Translations under genes and position numbers: made by a program
The notes under the pieces: model-generated
What the model saw: only the letters and a program-made list of their open reading frames with translations
Databases searched by the model: none
What the model was told of the DNA's origin: nothing
Assembly (NCBI RefSeq): GCF_001957135.1
Contig: NZ_MPHK01000014.1
Span: 1 to 64,000, forward strand
Source: Shewanella sp. UCD-KL21
GTDB lineage: Bacteria > Pseudomonadota > Gammaproteobacteria > Enterobacterales > Shewanellaceae
Length of the DNA stretch: 64,000 nt
Direction: 5' to 3'
Part shown: positions 9,844 through 18,666 of the stretch, in pieces
Position numbering within the stretch: the stretch's first letter is position 1
Layout of the letters: each line of letters opens with the position of its first letter

Positions 9844-10653
9844 CTAGTTAGTCAGGATATCGTCCCAAGGTAAACTCGGGCTACCTACAACAATAAAGTT
9901 AGGATTTTCAAGAGTTTCACGTTCATTGTAAGTTAGCGGCTGCAGGTTAATATCCATTAATGCGCCGCCGGCTTCTTCTAGAATAATTTGCGCAGCGCCA
10001 GTATCCCACTCACCGGTTGGCCCTAAACGCACATAACAGTCAGCGCGGCCTTCGGCCACTAAACAACTCTTTAATGCTGCGCCGCCTAACACCACTAATT
10101 CGCAGCTGCTAGGATGACTGAGTAACTTTAATACTGATTGTGGATCTTGACGACGACTCACCGCAAGACGTAAACCTGATTCATTAATATCAGTAAGTGC
10201 TTTACTGGTAATACGCACTTCATTGTTAGCATCACGTTTGTAGGCACCTAAACCTGCAATCGCGTAATAACACACGTTTGTCATCGGCACATACACTATC
10301 CCCATCACTGGGCGATTATGCTCAACCAGTGCGATAATCACTGAAAAGTCACCACTACCAGCAATAAATTCACCAGTGCCATCTAATGGATCCACTAACC
10401 AATAACGTGGCCACTCACTACGCTCATTAAAAGGTATATCGGCAGCTTCTTCACTTAAGATTGGAATATCAGGAGTTAATTTAGCAAGTTCAGTACAAAT
10501 AATTTCGTTTGCAGCCAGATCCGCTGAGGTGACAGGAGTATTATCAGATTTTATTTCGCGATCAAAATCACCTTTCAGATAAATATCGCGGATTTTTTGA
10601 CCCGCCTCGGTGGCAATGCTGATGACTTGTTCAATTACTTCTTCTGGCTTCAT
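9844..10653 (-). CDS. cysQ: 3'(2'),5'-bisphosphate nucleotidase
   Basis: Hydrolyses adenosine 3',5'-bisphosphate (PAP) to AMP, clearing a by-product of sulfate assimilation. It belongs to the Mg2+-dependent, lithium-sensitive phosphatase family. The motifs are SEEAADIP, the metal-binding VDPLDGTGEF, and WDTGAAQIILEEAGG near the C-terminus. The ATG at 10653 has GGAG five bases upstream; the longer reading at 10671 would need a TTG. The 269 residues are normal for CysQ. In E. coli, too, it belongs with phosphate/nucleotide clean-up functions like its neighbour nudE. Confidence 0.93.
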   Translation of the reverse strand: MKPEEVIEQVISIATEAGQKIRDIYLKGDFDREIKSDNTPVTSADLAANEIICTELAKLTPDIPILSEEAADIPFNERSEWPRYWLVDPLDGTGEFIAGSGDFSVIIALVEHNRPVMGIVYVPMTNVCYYAIAGLGAYKRDANNEVRITSKALTDINESGLRLAVSRRQDPQSVLKLLSHPSSCELVVLGGAALKSCLVAEGRADCYVRLGPTGEWDTGAAQIILEEAGGALMDINLQPLTYNERETLENPNFIVVGSPSLPWDDILTN

Positions 10654-10739
10654 AACGACTCCAATCGCCAAATAATACTCTGAATAGTGTCAAGTTAGAC
10701 TAATTTACGATTTATTTGTAGTTAAATTAGATGAGTAAG

Positions 10740-11578
10740 CTGAAATATTTTAATCATCACTCAGTGATAACGCTTACAACATCTCAATTGGCTAAATTTA
10801 GCCACTAACACAGTAACAAGATTAACCCTGTAAATGTTGCTGGGCTAAAAATAATGCGCTCACACTTCTCGACTCTGAAAAATTTTAATCATTATTCATT
10901 CAGTGATAACGCTTACAACATCTCAATTGGCTAAATTTAGCCGCTAACACAGTAACAAGATTAACCCTGTAAATGTTACTGGACTAAAAATAATGCGCTC
11001 ACACTTCTCGACTCTGAAAAATTTTAATCATTATTCATTCAGTGATAACGCTTACAACATCTCAATTGGCTAAATTTAGCCGCTATCACAGTAACAAGAT
11101 TAACCCTGTAAATGTTGCTGGGCTAAAAATAATGCGCTCACACTTCTCGACTCTGAAAAATTTTAATCATTATTCATTCAGTGATAACGCTTACAACATC
11201 TCAATTGGCTAAATTTAGCCACTAACACAGTAACAAGATTAACCCTATAAATGTTGCTGGGCTAAAAATAATGTACTCACACTTCTCGACTCTGAAAAAT
11301 TTTAATCATTATTCATTCAGTGATAACGCTTACAACATCTCAATTGGCTAAATTTAGCCGCTATCACAGTAACAAGATTAACCCTGTAAATGTTGCTGGG
11401 CTAAAAATAATGCGCTCACACTTCTCGACTCTGAAAAATTTTAATCATTATTCATTCAGTGATAACGCTTACAACATCTCAATTGGCGAAATTTAGCCCC
11501 TAACACAGTAACAAGATTAACCCTGTAAATGTTGCTGGGCTAAAAATAATGCACTCACACTTCTCGACTCTGAAAAAT
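10740..11578. repeat. 139-bp direct tandem repeat array, six copies
   Basis: The same unit recurs with a strict 139-bp period. The segment CACACTTCTCGACTCTGAAA starts at 10861, 11000, 11139, 11278, 11417 and (slightly diverged after it) 11556; AGTGATAACGC starts at 10763 and 10902. Copies differ by only a few substitutions, while the leftmost copy is worn at its outer end. The rightmost unit overlaps the last roughly 20 codons and the stop of nudE, so each of the other copies carries an untranslated duplicate of the nudE 3' end. Five units contain the perfect palindrome GGCTAAATTTAGCC; the copy touching nudE has GGCGAAATTTAGCC. Since 139 is not a multiple of three, the copies cannot form one open frame. 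It fills the cysQ-nudE gap. Confidence 0.95.
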
Positions 11579-12065
11579 CAGTGTTATCCAGTAACGCTTG
11601 CCATTCATCAAGCGCCCACGGGATCACCTCAATGGGTTCAGGCTCATCACCTTCTAGGCTGCTTTCATATAACTCTTCAGCGATAAAAATTTGCATCTTA
11701 CTGGCAAAATAACCCGGTGCTAAGCTTAGCTCTTTTAATAAGGTCAGCTTACGACTGGCAAAACCGATTTCTTCTTGTAGCTCACGATTCGCGGCTTCAA
11801 CAGCCTCTTCGCCGGGATCAATCAAGCCTTTAGGAAAGCCCAACTCATAATTATCAGTGCCTGCGGCATATTCTTTAGCAAGCAAAAATTGACCTTGATG
11901 CACTGGCACGATCATAACCGCGCCGCGGCTGCCGCCACTCATTCGTTCATATTGACGTTCAATGCCATTAGAAAATTTTAGATGCAGCTGTTCAATCTGA
12001 AACAGTCGACTTTTGGCGACAATTTCGCGATGAAGAATTTCGGGCTTTTTATGCCGTGATGTCAT
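11517..12065 (-). CDS. nudE: ADP compounds hydrolase, Nudix family
   Basis: A 182-residue Nudix hydrolase that cleaves ADP-ribose, NADH and Ap2A/Ap3A type dinucleotides. The Nudix box is complete: G80, E86, then RELQEEIGF (94-102). The C-terminal SRSVSALFLAQ matches the E. coli NudE end. It is divergent from yrfG, its partner in E. coli as well. Its last codons lie within the first unit of the 139-bp array, so the reading frame is intact but the downstream flank has been multiplied. Confidence 0.93.
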   Translation of the reverse strand: MTSRHKKPEILHREIVAKSRLFQIEQLHLKFSNGIERQYERMSGGSRGAVMIVPVHQGQFLLAKEYAAGTDNYELGFPKGLIDPGEEAVEAANRELQEEIGFASRKLTLLKELSLAPGYFASKMQIFIAEELYESSLEGDEPEPIEVIPWALDEWQALLDNTDFSESRSVSALFLAQQHLQG

Positions 12066-12144
12066 TAAAACCTCGTATATGACGAATTTAGTAAGACCAG
12101 TTACAATCTTACTACCCTAGCTATATTCTACAACCGGAATTTAC

Positions 12145-12819
12145 ATGTTTCCTTGGCATAAGATAGACACTGTTTTACTCGATATGGACGGCACCTTACT
12201 GGATTTGCATTTTGACAACCATTTTTGGTTAACCTTGGTACCTCAACAGCTTAGTACACAAAAGCAAATATCGTTAGCCCAAGCGCAGGCACTAGTCGAG
12301 CAGTCCTACCATAAAGTTGTGGGCACCCTAGACTGGTATTGCATTGATTTTTGGCAGCAACAGTTAGACTTAGATATTCTCACCCTGCATTATTCACTGG
12401 TTGAGCGAATTCAAATGCGCCAAGACAGCATGCCGTTTTTAGAGGCGCTGGCTACGGCAGGTAAGCAACGAATTTTGTTAACCAATGCTCACCCTAAAAG
12501 CCTAGAACTTAAACTGGAGCATACTGAACTGGCAAGAGGCTTAGATAAGATGATGTCGAGCCATGAAACCGGTTATCCTAAAGAGCACCCTGAGTTTTGG
12601 AAGCACGCATTCCAGCAGTATGACTTAGATCCAAGCCGCTGTTTATTTGTTGATGACAATGAAAATATTCTTGAAGCGTCACGTTTGGCGGGTGTTGGCT
12701 TTCAATTAGGTATTAGCAACCCTGACAGTCAAAAGCCCAATAAAGATTTTATCGATTTTCCTGCCATTGATGATTACCAATTGTTGCATCAGGATTTATT
12801 AGCAGCAGTAACAGCTTAA
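12145..12819 (+). CDS. yrfG: GMP/IMP nucleotidase, HAD family
   Basis: A 224-residue haloacid-dehalogenase-type phosphatase. The N-terminal DMDGTLLDLHFDN contains nucleophile Asp13 and acid Asp15, LTNAHP is motif II, and LFVDDNENIL is motif IV. The family member YrfG removes phosphate from GMP and IMP. Its position next to nudE supports the name. Confidence 0.88.
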   Translation: MFPWHKIDTVLLDMDGTLLDLHFDNHFWLTLVPQQLSTQKQISLAQAQALVEQSYHKVVGTLDWYCIDFWQQQLDLDILTLHYSLVERIQMRQDSMPFLEALATAGKQRILLTNAHPKSLELKLEHTELARGLDKMMSSHETGYPKEHPEFWKHAFQQYDLDPSRCLFVDDNENILEASRLAGVGFQLGISNPDSQKPNKDFIDFPAIDDYQLLHQDLLAAVTA

Positions 12820-12846
12820 GTGCCGCTAATCACTAATCGCCAATAA

Positions 12847-12880
12847 AAAAAGGCAGCTGATGTTATTCAGCTGCCTTTTA
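12847..12880. terminator. bidirectional terminator between yrfG and gspN
   Basis: A 13-bp perfect stem AAAAGGCAGCTGA with a short loop and A/T runs on both sides, placed between convergent genes. Confidence 0.85.
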
Positions 12881-12903
12881 CATGTTCAATGAAGGAGTCG
12901 TGA

Positions 12904-13665
12904 CTATAAGCCGGGGATGGTACCTTGGTAATTAACCGGAAAGTAGCCTTCACTATCTTGTTTACCCAAAAAGCTTAATGCCTGAGTTAAATCTTTAGGT
13001 TGATCATGGGTCGGTTTAATCTTAGCACTGACCACGATACGATTATTTTCACCTAAAGTGGCGCTACCTTGAATCCCCATTTTGTTCATCGAGTCATCAG
13101 TCATCAATTGCACTTGGCCATCAATACAACTTAAGCCTAGAGCGATATCCCCTAAAGGATATTCACCAAACTGATTTTTAACATCAATACGATTTAAAAA
13201 TAGCTTACCGGATAACTGTTCACACCAAGGCGTACCTTGCTTAAGGCTTTCTACAATTAAACTGACATCACCATCAACCATGGTTCTAAAGGGTAATCGG
13301 GCATTGCCTAATAAAAATTTATTCGGCGCTTCAAAGCGCAGGTTTTCAGCTGAGACACCTGCTAAAGACCAGCTAATATCACCCTGACCACTGACTGGCG
13401 TTGCGCGGCTGCCAATCTGTAGATCGACATTGAGCTGACCAATAAATAATGTCCAAGGATTTAAATCCCATGACACTTGCTCAATCAAACGGCGATCAAT
13501 GGACACCAAATCCGCAGAGCCTTGCCACAAGGTACCACTGACACCGCTTACCTTGATATTATTGGGTAATGGCGCAATCCCCACTAACCAATTTGCAGGG
13601 ATAAATACCACCAAAAAGATCAGGTAAACGAACACACCTAAAATAATTTTCTTAATCAAACTCAC
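12904..13665 (-). CDS. gspN: type II secretion system protein N
   Basis: The 253-residue, single-pass inner-membrane protein that ends the gsp operon. An N-terminal membrane helix (about 5-25) precedes a periplasmic part with the GspN motifs NNIKVSGVSGTLWQG and the WDLNPW segment. GspN is an accessory part of the type II machine and not essential in every species. It begins 12 bases after the gspM stop. Confidence 0.9.
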   Translation of the reverse strand: MSLIKKIILGVFVYLIFLVVFIPANWLVGIAPLPNNIKVSGVSGTLWQGSADLVSIDRRLIEQVSWDLNPWTLFIGQLNVDLQIGSRATPVSGQGDISWSLAGVSAENLRFEAPNKFLLGNARLPFRTMVDGDVSLIVESLKQGTPWCEQLSGKLFLNRIDVKNQFGEYPLGDIALGLSCIDGQVQLMTDDSMNKMGIQGSATLGENNRIVVSAKIKPTHDQPKDLTQALSFLGKQDSEGYFPVNYQGTIPGL

Positions 13666-13677
13666 TACTATACCTGC

Positions 13678-14154
13678 TTACTTAGATAACTGAATACGGC
13701 GCACTTTGACAAAACCTGCCAAATCAGACTCTGATACATCAACACTTTCTAGGGTTAAGCCTTTTTCTTCAACCAGTTCATGTAAGTAATCAAGTAAACT
13801 GTCAAACGGCACATCATCCATCCACAACTGGATTTTATTGCCCTGTGGCTGCATACGGGTAATGTCTAAATCATACTGCCCAGCTAATTGGTTCACAATC
13901 GAACTTAAGCTGCCTGATGCATTTGGCCTTGAACCTTGCTGTTTTAAACCAGCAATTTTATTGGCTGATTGTTTGACATAATTTAAGGTTTGCTTGGCTG
14001 CTTGATGATCTTTTTCAGCATTGTCTGCCGCAGTTGCAATTGGGCTCCAAATGCCCCAATACAAAATCCCGATAACCACAAACACTGCACAACTGCCGAC
14101 TAATTGCTGTTCACGTTGCGCAAGGCCACGCCACCAAATTTGCAAATTTTCCAT
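13678..14154 (-). CDS. gspM: type II secretion system protein M
   Basis: 158 residues. A short cytoplasmic start containing WWRGLAQREQQ, one membrane helix (about 19-37) and a periplasmic ferredoxin-like domain. GspM binds GspL and links the cytoplasmic ATPase platform to the pseudopilus. The start is one base after the gspL stop, so the two are probably translationally coupled. Confidence 0.9.
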   Translation of the reverse strand: MENLQIWWRGLAQREQQLVGSCAVFVVIGILYWGIWSPIATAADNAEKDHQAAKQTLNYVKQSANKIAGLKQQGSRPNASGSLSSIVNQLAGQYDLDITRMQPQGNKIQLWMDDVPFDSLLDYLHELVEEKGLTLESVDVSESDLAGFVKVRRIQLSK

Positions 14155-14155
14155 C

Positions 14156-15364
14156 TTATTTGCCCTTCAAGGTAATTGTGGTATTCACTTCATTGTCACC
14201 GCTATTGATGGCGCCCATATCAAAATCATAACGCGCTTCAACCAGTTGCTTAAATTTATCCACGTGATCATAACTTTTTGCGGTCACCTGCATACGCAGT
14301 TCATTACGGCCAGCATCAAAACGAATCGAGTTCGGTTTTAAATCGGGCACTTTTTGGAATGACTCTTTTAGGCCATCAAGCATGTCAAAGAAAGCAGCGC
14401 CGCCGCCCTGACCTTTAAGGCTACGTAGTTGCGAGTCCAGCTGCGAGCGAATATTAACAATCCGCTTAACTCCTGGGTTAACACGCTTAAATATGGCTTC
14501 GCTTTGCTGTTTTAGTTCAGCGGTTTGCTGATTTAACTGATGAATGGTTAAGCCTTTATTCACTAGTCCAAGCACAATGGCAATGAGTGCCACAATAGCA
14601 ACATTTTTCCATAGCATCAGGTGTTTACTGTATTCACGCTTTGGCTGATACACACCGGTTAATAAATTAATTGGCGCCTGTAAAATACCTTTTGCCAGTA
14701 CCATCATCGGAATATCTAAGGGTTTTGCTTCCACTTCCGCATTGATAAACACTAAGTCTTCACTATAGGCGGCAATTTTTAGCGCAGGATCAGCATCACT
14801 TCGACGCGATAGCAGCTCAGGTAAGGCAAAATCTAACCATGTTTTTGGCAAGCTCACACCACTACCTTCACCGGTACGCAGTAACAGTTCATCACCCATA
14901 TCCAGCGCTGCCCAACTGCATTGATCTAGCGGTAAGGCTAAACAATCAGGGACAATACTCTTTACTTTAATGCCAGCATCAAGCAGCCAAGATAACCAGT
15001 TTTGCATTTGCTCATGGGCCACTGCGGCGACATTTAACTGCTCACCATCACGGGGACCAACCACAAAATGCATGGTTTCAACATCGGAGGCGATGGTTTC
15101 TTCCAGCATAAAAGGGAGTGCCTTTAACGCTTGGCGCTGATTTTTTTCAGGCAATGTAATTTGAGTCAATGTCATACTGGCCGCTGGCACCAACACATCC
15201 ACCGGACGATTGCCCGCGCGCTCAGTCAAACTGGTTAAGCTCGCTGCATCGCTTAACTCACCTGAAGCAATAATTTCTTGCTCTTGCTCTGACCATACCA
15301 GCCACGAACAAGGACTTGTTGATGTTTTCCCTAATCGGATAAAAAGCCGTTCAGACACTGTCAT
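14156..15364 (-). CDS. gspL: type II secretion system protein L
   Basis: 402 residues. A large cytoplasmic actin-like domain (1 to about 240) recruits the GspE ATPase. One membrane helix around 255-270 (VAIVALIAIVLGLV) and a periplasmic domain that meets GspM follow. The ATG at 15364 is chosen over a TTG three codons earlier. The gap to gspK is about 70 bases, longer than most in this operon. Confidence 0.9.
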   Translation of the reverse strand: MTVSERLFIRLGKTSTSPCSWLVWSEQEQEIIASGELSDAASLTSLTERAGNRPVDVLVPAASMTLTQITLPEKNQRQALKALPFMLEETIASDVETMHFVVGPRDGEQLNVAAVAHEQMQNWLSWLLDAGIKVKSIVPDCLALPLDQCSWAALDMGDELLLRTGEGSGVSLPKTWLDFALPELLSRRSDADPALKIAAYSEDLVFINAEVEAKPLDIPMMVLAKGILQAPINLLTGVYQPKREYSKHLMLWKNVAIVALIAIVLGLVNKGLTIHQLNQQTAELKQQSEAIFKRVNPGVKRIVNIRSQLDSQLRSLKGQGGGAAFFDMLDGLKESFQKVPDLKPNSIRFDAGRNELRMQVTAKSYDHVDKFKQLVEARYDFDMGAINSGDNEVNTTITLKGK

Positions 15365-15436
15365 TCTCCACAAGCTTCAAACTGCCACAGGCTAAACGAG
15401 CCAAGGTTAATTGAAGCGGATTGTTACCCATATTCA

Positions 15437-16441
15437 TTATTGCTGATCACCGTATTGACGACTGATCACATCAAACTTGTTATTACTGCGACGCAAAACG
15501 CTATCCATTCTAAACATCGCATTATCCACTTTAGCGCCCGCTTTTAATAAGAAGTAATTACTATCGACCACTATGCTCGATTTCATATTACTTTCAGTGG
15601 CTAAACTCGCTAAGGAATTATTTTCCCAAAACTCTGCCGCGGTCTCAAAACCATCTGCAGGTCGTTGGTTAATTAAACTTTCCGCATCGCTTTGGCTAAT
15701 CTTGTTTTCTAGCATACCCACTAACAATGCTGCTTGTTCAACCTTGAGGGTATTCACATTAAGCAATTGTTGGTTATTACCTGGTATCGCGCAAATATAA
15801 GGCAACAAGGTTAAATACACTTGCTGGTTATATCCTAATACCGCCCGCAGCTCACTGCGATGATTCATTAAGGTGTTGGCTGCTCGATACGGCGTATTAC
15901 GAGACTCATAATCAGCATCTTCAGCGCCATAGGGCATTGCTACCGTATCTTCGTCAATATAATCAATCAAAGTATGGGTCAGTCGCTCGGCGCCAAATTC
16001 ATCCATACCTAGGGCAACCAGCAGTGACATATACTGAGTCGCGGCTAATGATAATTTAGGTTGGCCATTTTCAACTTCGGTTGACTTAACTGACAAGGCG
16101 TTAAGATTAAAACAAGAACGCATATCTTGGATCTCACCGCCAATTTCGCCGTACTCAGCCGGAAAAATCACATCAGCTAAAGCCCAATATTGTTGTAAAT
16201 GCACCGTGCCGTCAGCATCTTCCATATCTTGCTTTAAAATCTTTTTACCTAACTCTTCTGCCGAAATGGCATACCAATAGGCTTGATCATACTGGGCTAA
16301 ATTTAAGGTGCGGCGCATGGATAACTGATTACGACTGGTAATATTGGTGGCAATAATCACTACTAAAGCAACCACCAGTAACACCACTAATAACGCTACC
16401 CCGCGCTGTTTACGCAAACCGGGCGATTGATATCTCATCAT
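15437..16441 (-). CDS. gspK: type II secretion minor pseudopilin K
   Basis: 334 residues. A type IV pilin-like leader ends in QRG, followed by the hydrophobic helix VALLVVLLVVALVV. Position +5 after the cut is not the usual glutamate, as is typical of GspK. The large globular domain fits the tip subunit that caps the pseudopilus with GspI and GspJ. It starts inside the gspJ stop (4-base overlap). Confidence 0.92.
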   Translation of the reverse strand: MMRYQSPGLRKQRGVALLVVLLVVALVVIIATNITSRNQLSMRRTLNLAQYDQAYWYAISAEELGKKILKQDMEDADGTVHLQQYWALADVIFPAEYGEIGGEIQDMRSCFNLNALSVKSTEVENGQPKLSLAATQYMSLLVALGMDEFGAERLTHTLIDYIDEDTVAMPYGAEDADYESRNTPYRAANTLMNHRSELRAVLGYNQQVYLTLLPYICAIPGNNQQLLNVNTLKVEQAALLVGMLENKISQSDAESLINQRPADGFETAAEFWENNSLASLATESNMKSSIVVDSNYFLLKAGAKVDNAMFRMDSVLRRSNNKFDVISRQYGDQQ

Positions 16442-17220
16442 CCGTCTTCACCCGTGCTAGAGCCATTGCTACCGCTGTTATTGCCGCTGTTATTACCGGT
16501 ATTACTGCCGCTATTACCGGTATTGCTGCCGTTGTTACTGCCATTCTCATCGCTATTGTCACCGTTACTGGCTGCGGCATCACCGCCACCTTTAGGCAGT
16601 AAAAAACGACGTTCAATGATACCTAAGCCTTCAATTTCTAATTTCATCGCGATGCCAAGTGGCAGTTGTGAAGCATCAACTTTTCGCTCCCATTTATCAC
16701 CGACAAAAAACGAATACTCGACGGAAATGACATCTTTAATGATCAAACTTTTTAATGGTTCTGCACCCACTTCTGGCTCAGGGTAAGGGTAATACCAACG
16801 CTCTAAGCGGCCTTCTTGCACCACATATGACACCGATTGCAAACTGCCCCTTGGCAACATGCCATCAGGGTTGAGCCAACCTAAACGGAAAAACACCAGC
16901 GCTTCGGTTTCCGAGTCCAGCATGTTATCGCCCGTTTGAAACACAGTGCTGGTGCGCTCGCCGTCTAAGCCACGTTGTGTTCGGGCCACCATCTGGCCTA
17001 AATCACGTTCGATAATGCCAAAACCTTGCTGCAAGGCTTTCAAACGGATTGAAAATTCTTTGGTGGCTTCATCGTTTTTCATCACGGTTGACAGTACCGA
17101 GTTCGATGCCAGCCCGATCATGGCAAAAATACCAATAGCAATCATCATTTCCAGCAAGGTAAAGCCTGCTTGGCGATGATTGTCGCTGTGTCTTGAGCGC
17201 TTAGCCTTCATTGTGAACAT
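16438..17220 (-). CDS. gspJ: type II secretion minor pseudopilin J with low-complexity tail
   Basis: 260 residues. The prepilin cleavage motif QAG/FTLLEMMIAIGIF is near residue 18, with the conserved Glu at +5. A normal GspJ domain runs to about 217. Residues 218-260 are an odd tail almost wholly of Ser, Asn, Gly, Thr and a few acidic residues. Typical GspJ proteins end near residue 200-220, so the tail is an extra. The first ATG (17220) overlaps gspI; a second at 17211 is possible. Confidence 0.92.
   Translation of the reverse strand: MFTMKAKRSRHSDNHRQAGFTLLEMMIAIGIFAMIGLASNSVLSTVMKNDEATKEFSIRLKALQQGFGIIERDLGQMVARTQRGLDGERTSTVFQTGDNMLDSETEALVFFRLGWLNPDGMLPRGSLQSVSYVVQEGRLERWYYPYPEPEVGAEPLKSLIIKDVISVEYSFFVGDKWERKVDASQLPLGIAMKLEIEGLGIIERRFLLPKGGGDAAASNGDNSDENGSNNGSNTGNSGSNTGNNSGNNSGSNGSSTGEDG
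16441..16569 (-). repeat. short-period repeats coding the Ser/Asn/Gly tail of GspJ
   Basis: The DNA is made of reiterated codons for Gly, Asn, Ser and Thr with a drifting 9-15 base period. The peptide pattern GSNTGN occurs twice and NNSG-type blocks repeat. All units keep the frame and end at the gspJ stop. The composition is unlike the rest of the operon and suggests slippage-prone expansion. Confidence 0.75.
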
Positions 17221-17572
17221 AGCTACTCACTTGTGCGACGGTGCGATTAAATCTGTCGTCATCACTGACTAATACTCTGATCATTCTGAAATTGTCGTCG
17301 GTGGTTTTAATCACTTCTTGACGCCAATACCAATCTTTATCGGCTAACTCTACCTGACCATTTTTAGTGCCCAGCTCAGGAAAAGGCTGCGTTAATCTAA
17401 CCTCAACCATTTGGTTGCTAGCCACCCACTGGGCTAAGGTACGCTCTTCTAAAATCGGCAGGTTGGCCATTTGATCGCCAATGCTTTTGGTGACAGCAAC
17501 CGCAGCAATAGAAAACACCGCCAACGCCACAATGACTTCAAGTAAGGTCATGCCTTTACTGTATTTCATCAA
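17201..17572 (-). CDS. gspI: type II secretion minor pseudopilin I
   Basis: 123 residues. The prepilin signature KGMTLLEVIVALAVFSIAA with Glu at +5 is followed by the GspI core containing WVASNQMVEVRL. It nucleates the pseudopilus tip with GspJ and GspK. It overlaps both neighbours (gspH stop and gspJ start), so translation is coupled. Confidence 0.93.
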   Translation of the reverse strand: MMKYSKGMTLLEVIVALAVFSIAAVAVTKSIGDQMANLPILEERTLAQWVASNQMVEVRLTQPFPELGTKNGQVELADKDWYWRQEVIKTTDDNFRMIRVLVSDDDRFNRTVAQVSSYVHNEG

Positions 17573-18134
17573 AGCTTCCTATGGCTAAACGCCCTAATGC
17601 ATCACCCACCACGAGCACTTCAATCTCTTTACCTTGGTCGTCATCGGTCAAAAAGCTCAACTCAAACGTCGACATTTCGCCACTGGGAAACAGTAAGATT
17701 TGCGGCTCGAGATTTTTCTTTTTATCTTCTTTTGAGGCTTCAATTAATGGCTCATCAAACCAAGATTCATCATCTTCATCTTCTTGAACTAATGGCAAAC
17801 CATCAAGCAGTAGACTCAAACTCACACCTGGGTCCATTTGCCTTGGGGCAAGTTGACGGTCTTGGGTTATTGGGTGCCATTTTTTTTCATCGTAATAGAC
17901 AAATTGATATTCATCTTCTTCGACGACAATACCTAAAAATTGACCACTTAAAATGGTTTCTTCAATCACTAATTCAGTGGTCGCAATAAACTGACGGGCA
18001 GTTTTGTTTAACGCTTGCTCAGGCCCAGAAGTACTGGTTGTCATTGTGACGGCAGCCGCAGCTAACCCCATCAATAAGGCAACCAGTAATACTTCTAAGA
18101 GGGTGAACCCCGATTGGCGTGTAGATATCATCAT
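17556..18134 (-). CDS. gspH: type II secretion minor pseudopilin H
   Basis: 192 residues with the prepilin motif QSGFTLLEVLLVALLMGLAA at the start. The middle of the protein has an acidic stretch (about 110-140, with EDEDDESWFDE). GspH links the tip complex to the GspG shaft. It overlaps gspI by 17 bases. Confidence 0.92.
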   Translation of the reverse strand: MMISTRQSGFTLLEVLLVALLMGLAAAAVTMTTSTSGPEQALNKTARQFIATTELVIEETILSGQFLGIVVEEDEYQFVYYDEKKWHPITQDRQLAPRQMDPGVSLSLLLDGLPLVQEDEDDESWFDEPLIEASKEDKKKNLEPQILLFPSGEMSTFELSFLTDDDQGKEIEVLVVGDALGRLAIGSFDEIQ

Positions 18135-18153
18135 CTATTATTAGACTTCGTGG

Positions 18154-18603
18154 TTACTGGAAGTTTTGCAGATTCCAGTTGCCGATATCATCTTCAGTTC
18201 CCACTTGGCCATCAGGACCAGCACTGAAAATATCAATACGGCCATTTTCGCCTGGGCTTAATAGGTAGTAATCGTTGCGCCAAGGATCCTGTGGTAAACG
18301 CTTGATGTAACCGTCTGGGCGGTAATTACGTGGCTCAGGCGATGAGGTTGGCTTTTGCACTAAGGCATCTAAGCCTTGATCCGTTGTTGGGTACACACTG
18401 TTATCTAGGCGGTACATATCAAGGGTGTTTTCTAACGCGACAATGTCAGAAACCGCTTTTTGGATATCCGCTTTGTCTTTGTTACCCATTAAGTTAGGCA
18501 CAACCATAGAGGCCAAAATACCTAAAATAACAATAACAACCATGACTTCAAGTAAGGTAAAACCGGCTTGCTTACCACGGGTTTGATTTCGATTAGCTTG
18601 CAT
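18154..18603 (-). CDS. gspG: type II secretion major pseudopilin G
   Basis: 149 residues. The cleavage site KQAG/FTLLEVMVVIVILGILAS and the calcium-site region near the C-terminus (SAGPDGQVGTEDDIGNW) are typical of GspG. It polymerises into the pseudopilus shaft. The ATG at 18603 follows GGAGGAAG; the TTG two codons upstream is not needed. Confidence 0.96.
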   Translation of the reverse strand: MQANRNQTRGKQAGFTLLEVMVVIVILGILASMVVPNLMGNKDKADIQKAVSDIVALENTLDMYRLDNSVYPTTDQGLDALVQKPTSSPEPRNYRPDGYIKRLPQDPWRNDYYLLSPGENGRIDIFSAGPDGQVGTEDDIGNWNLQNFQ

Positions 18604-18666
18604 TAACAACTTCCTCCGACGCGCACACTCGGTGCGGTAACAATAAATAGTAAATAACTTGGATAC

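Noticed and set aside
10740..11578. CRISPR-like appearance of the repeats
   Set aside because: The units are 139 bp, contiguous and almost identical, with no unique spacers and no cas genes nearby.
16427..16786. Proline/leucine-rich reading frame opposite gspJ
   Set aside because: It is the mirror of the Ser/Asn/Gly repeat codons, with no independent support.
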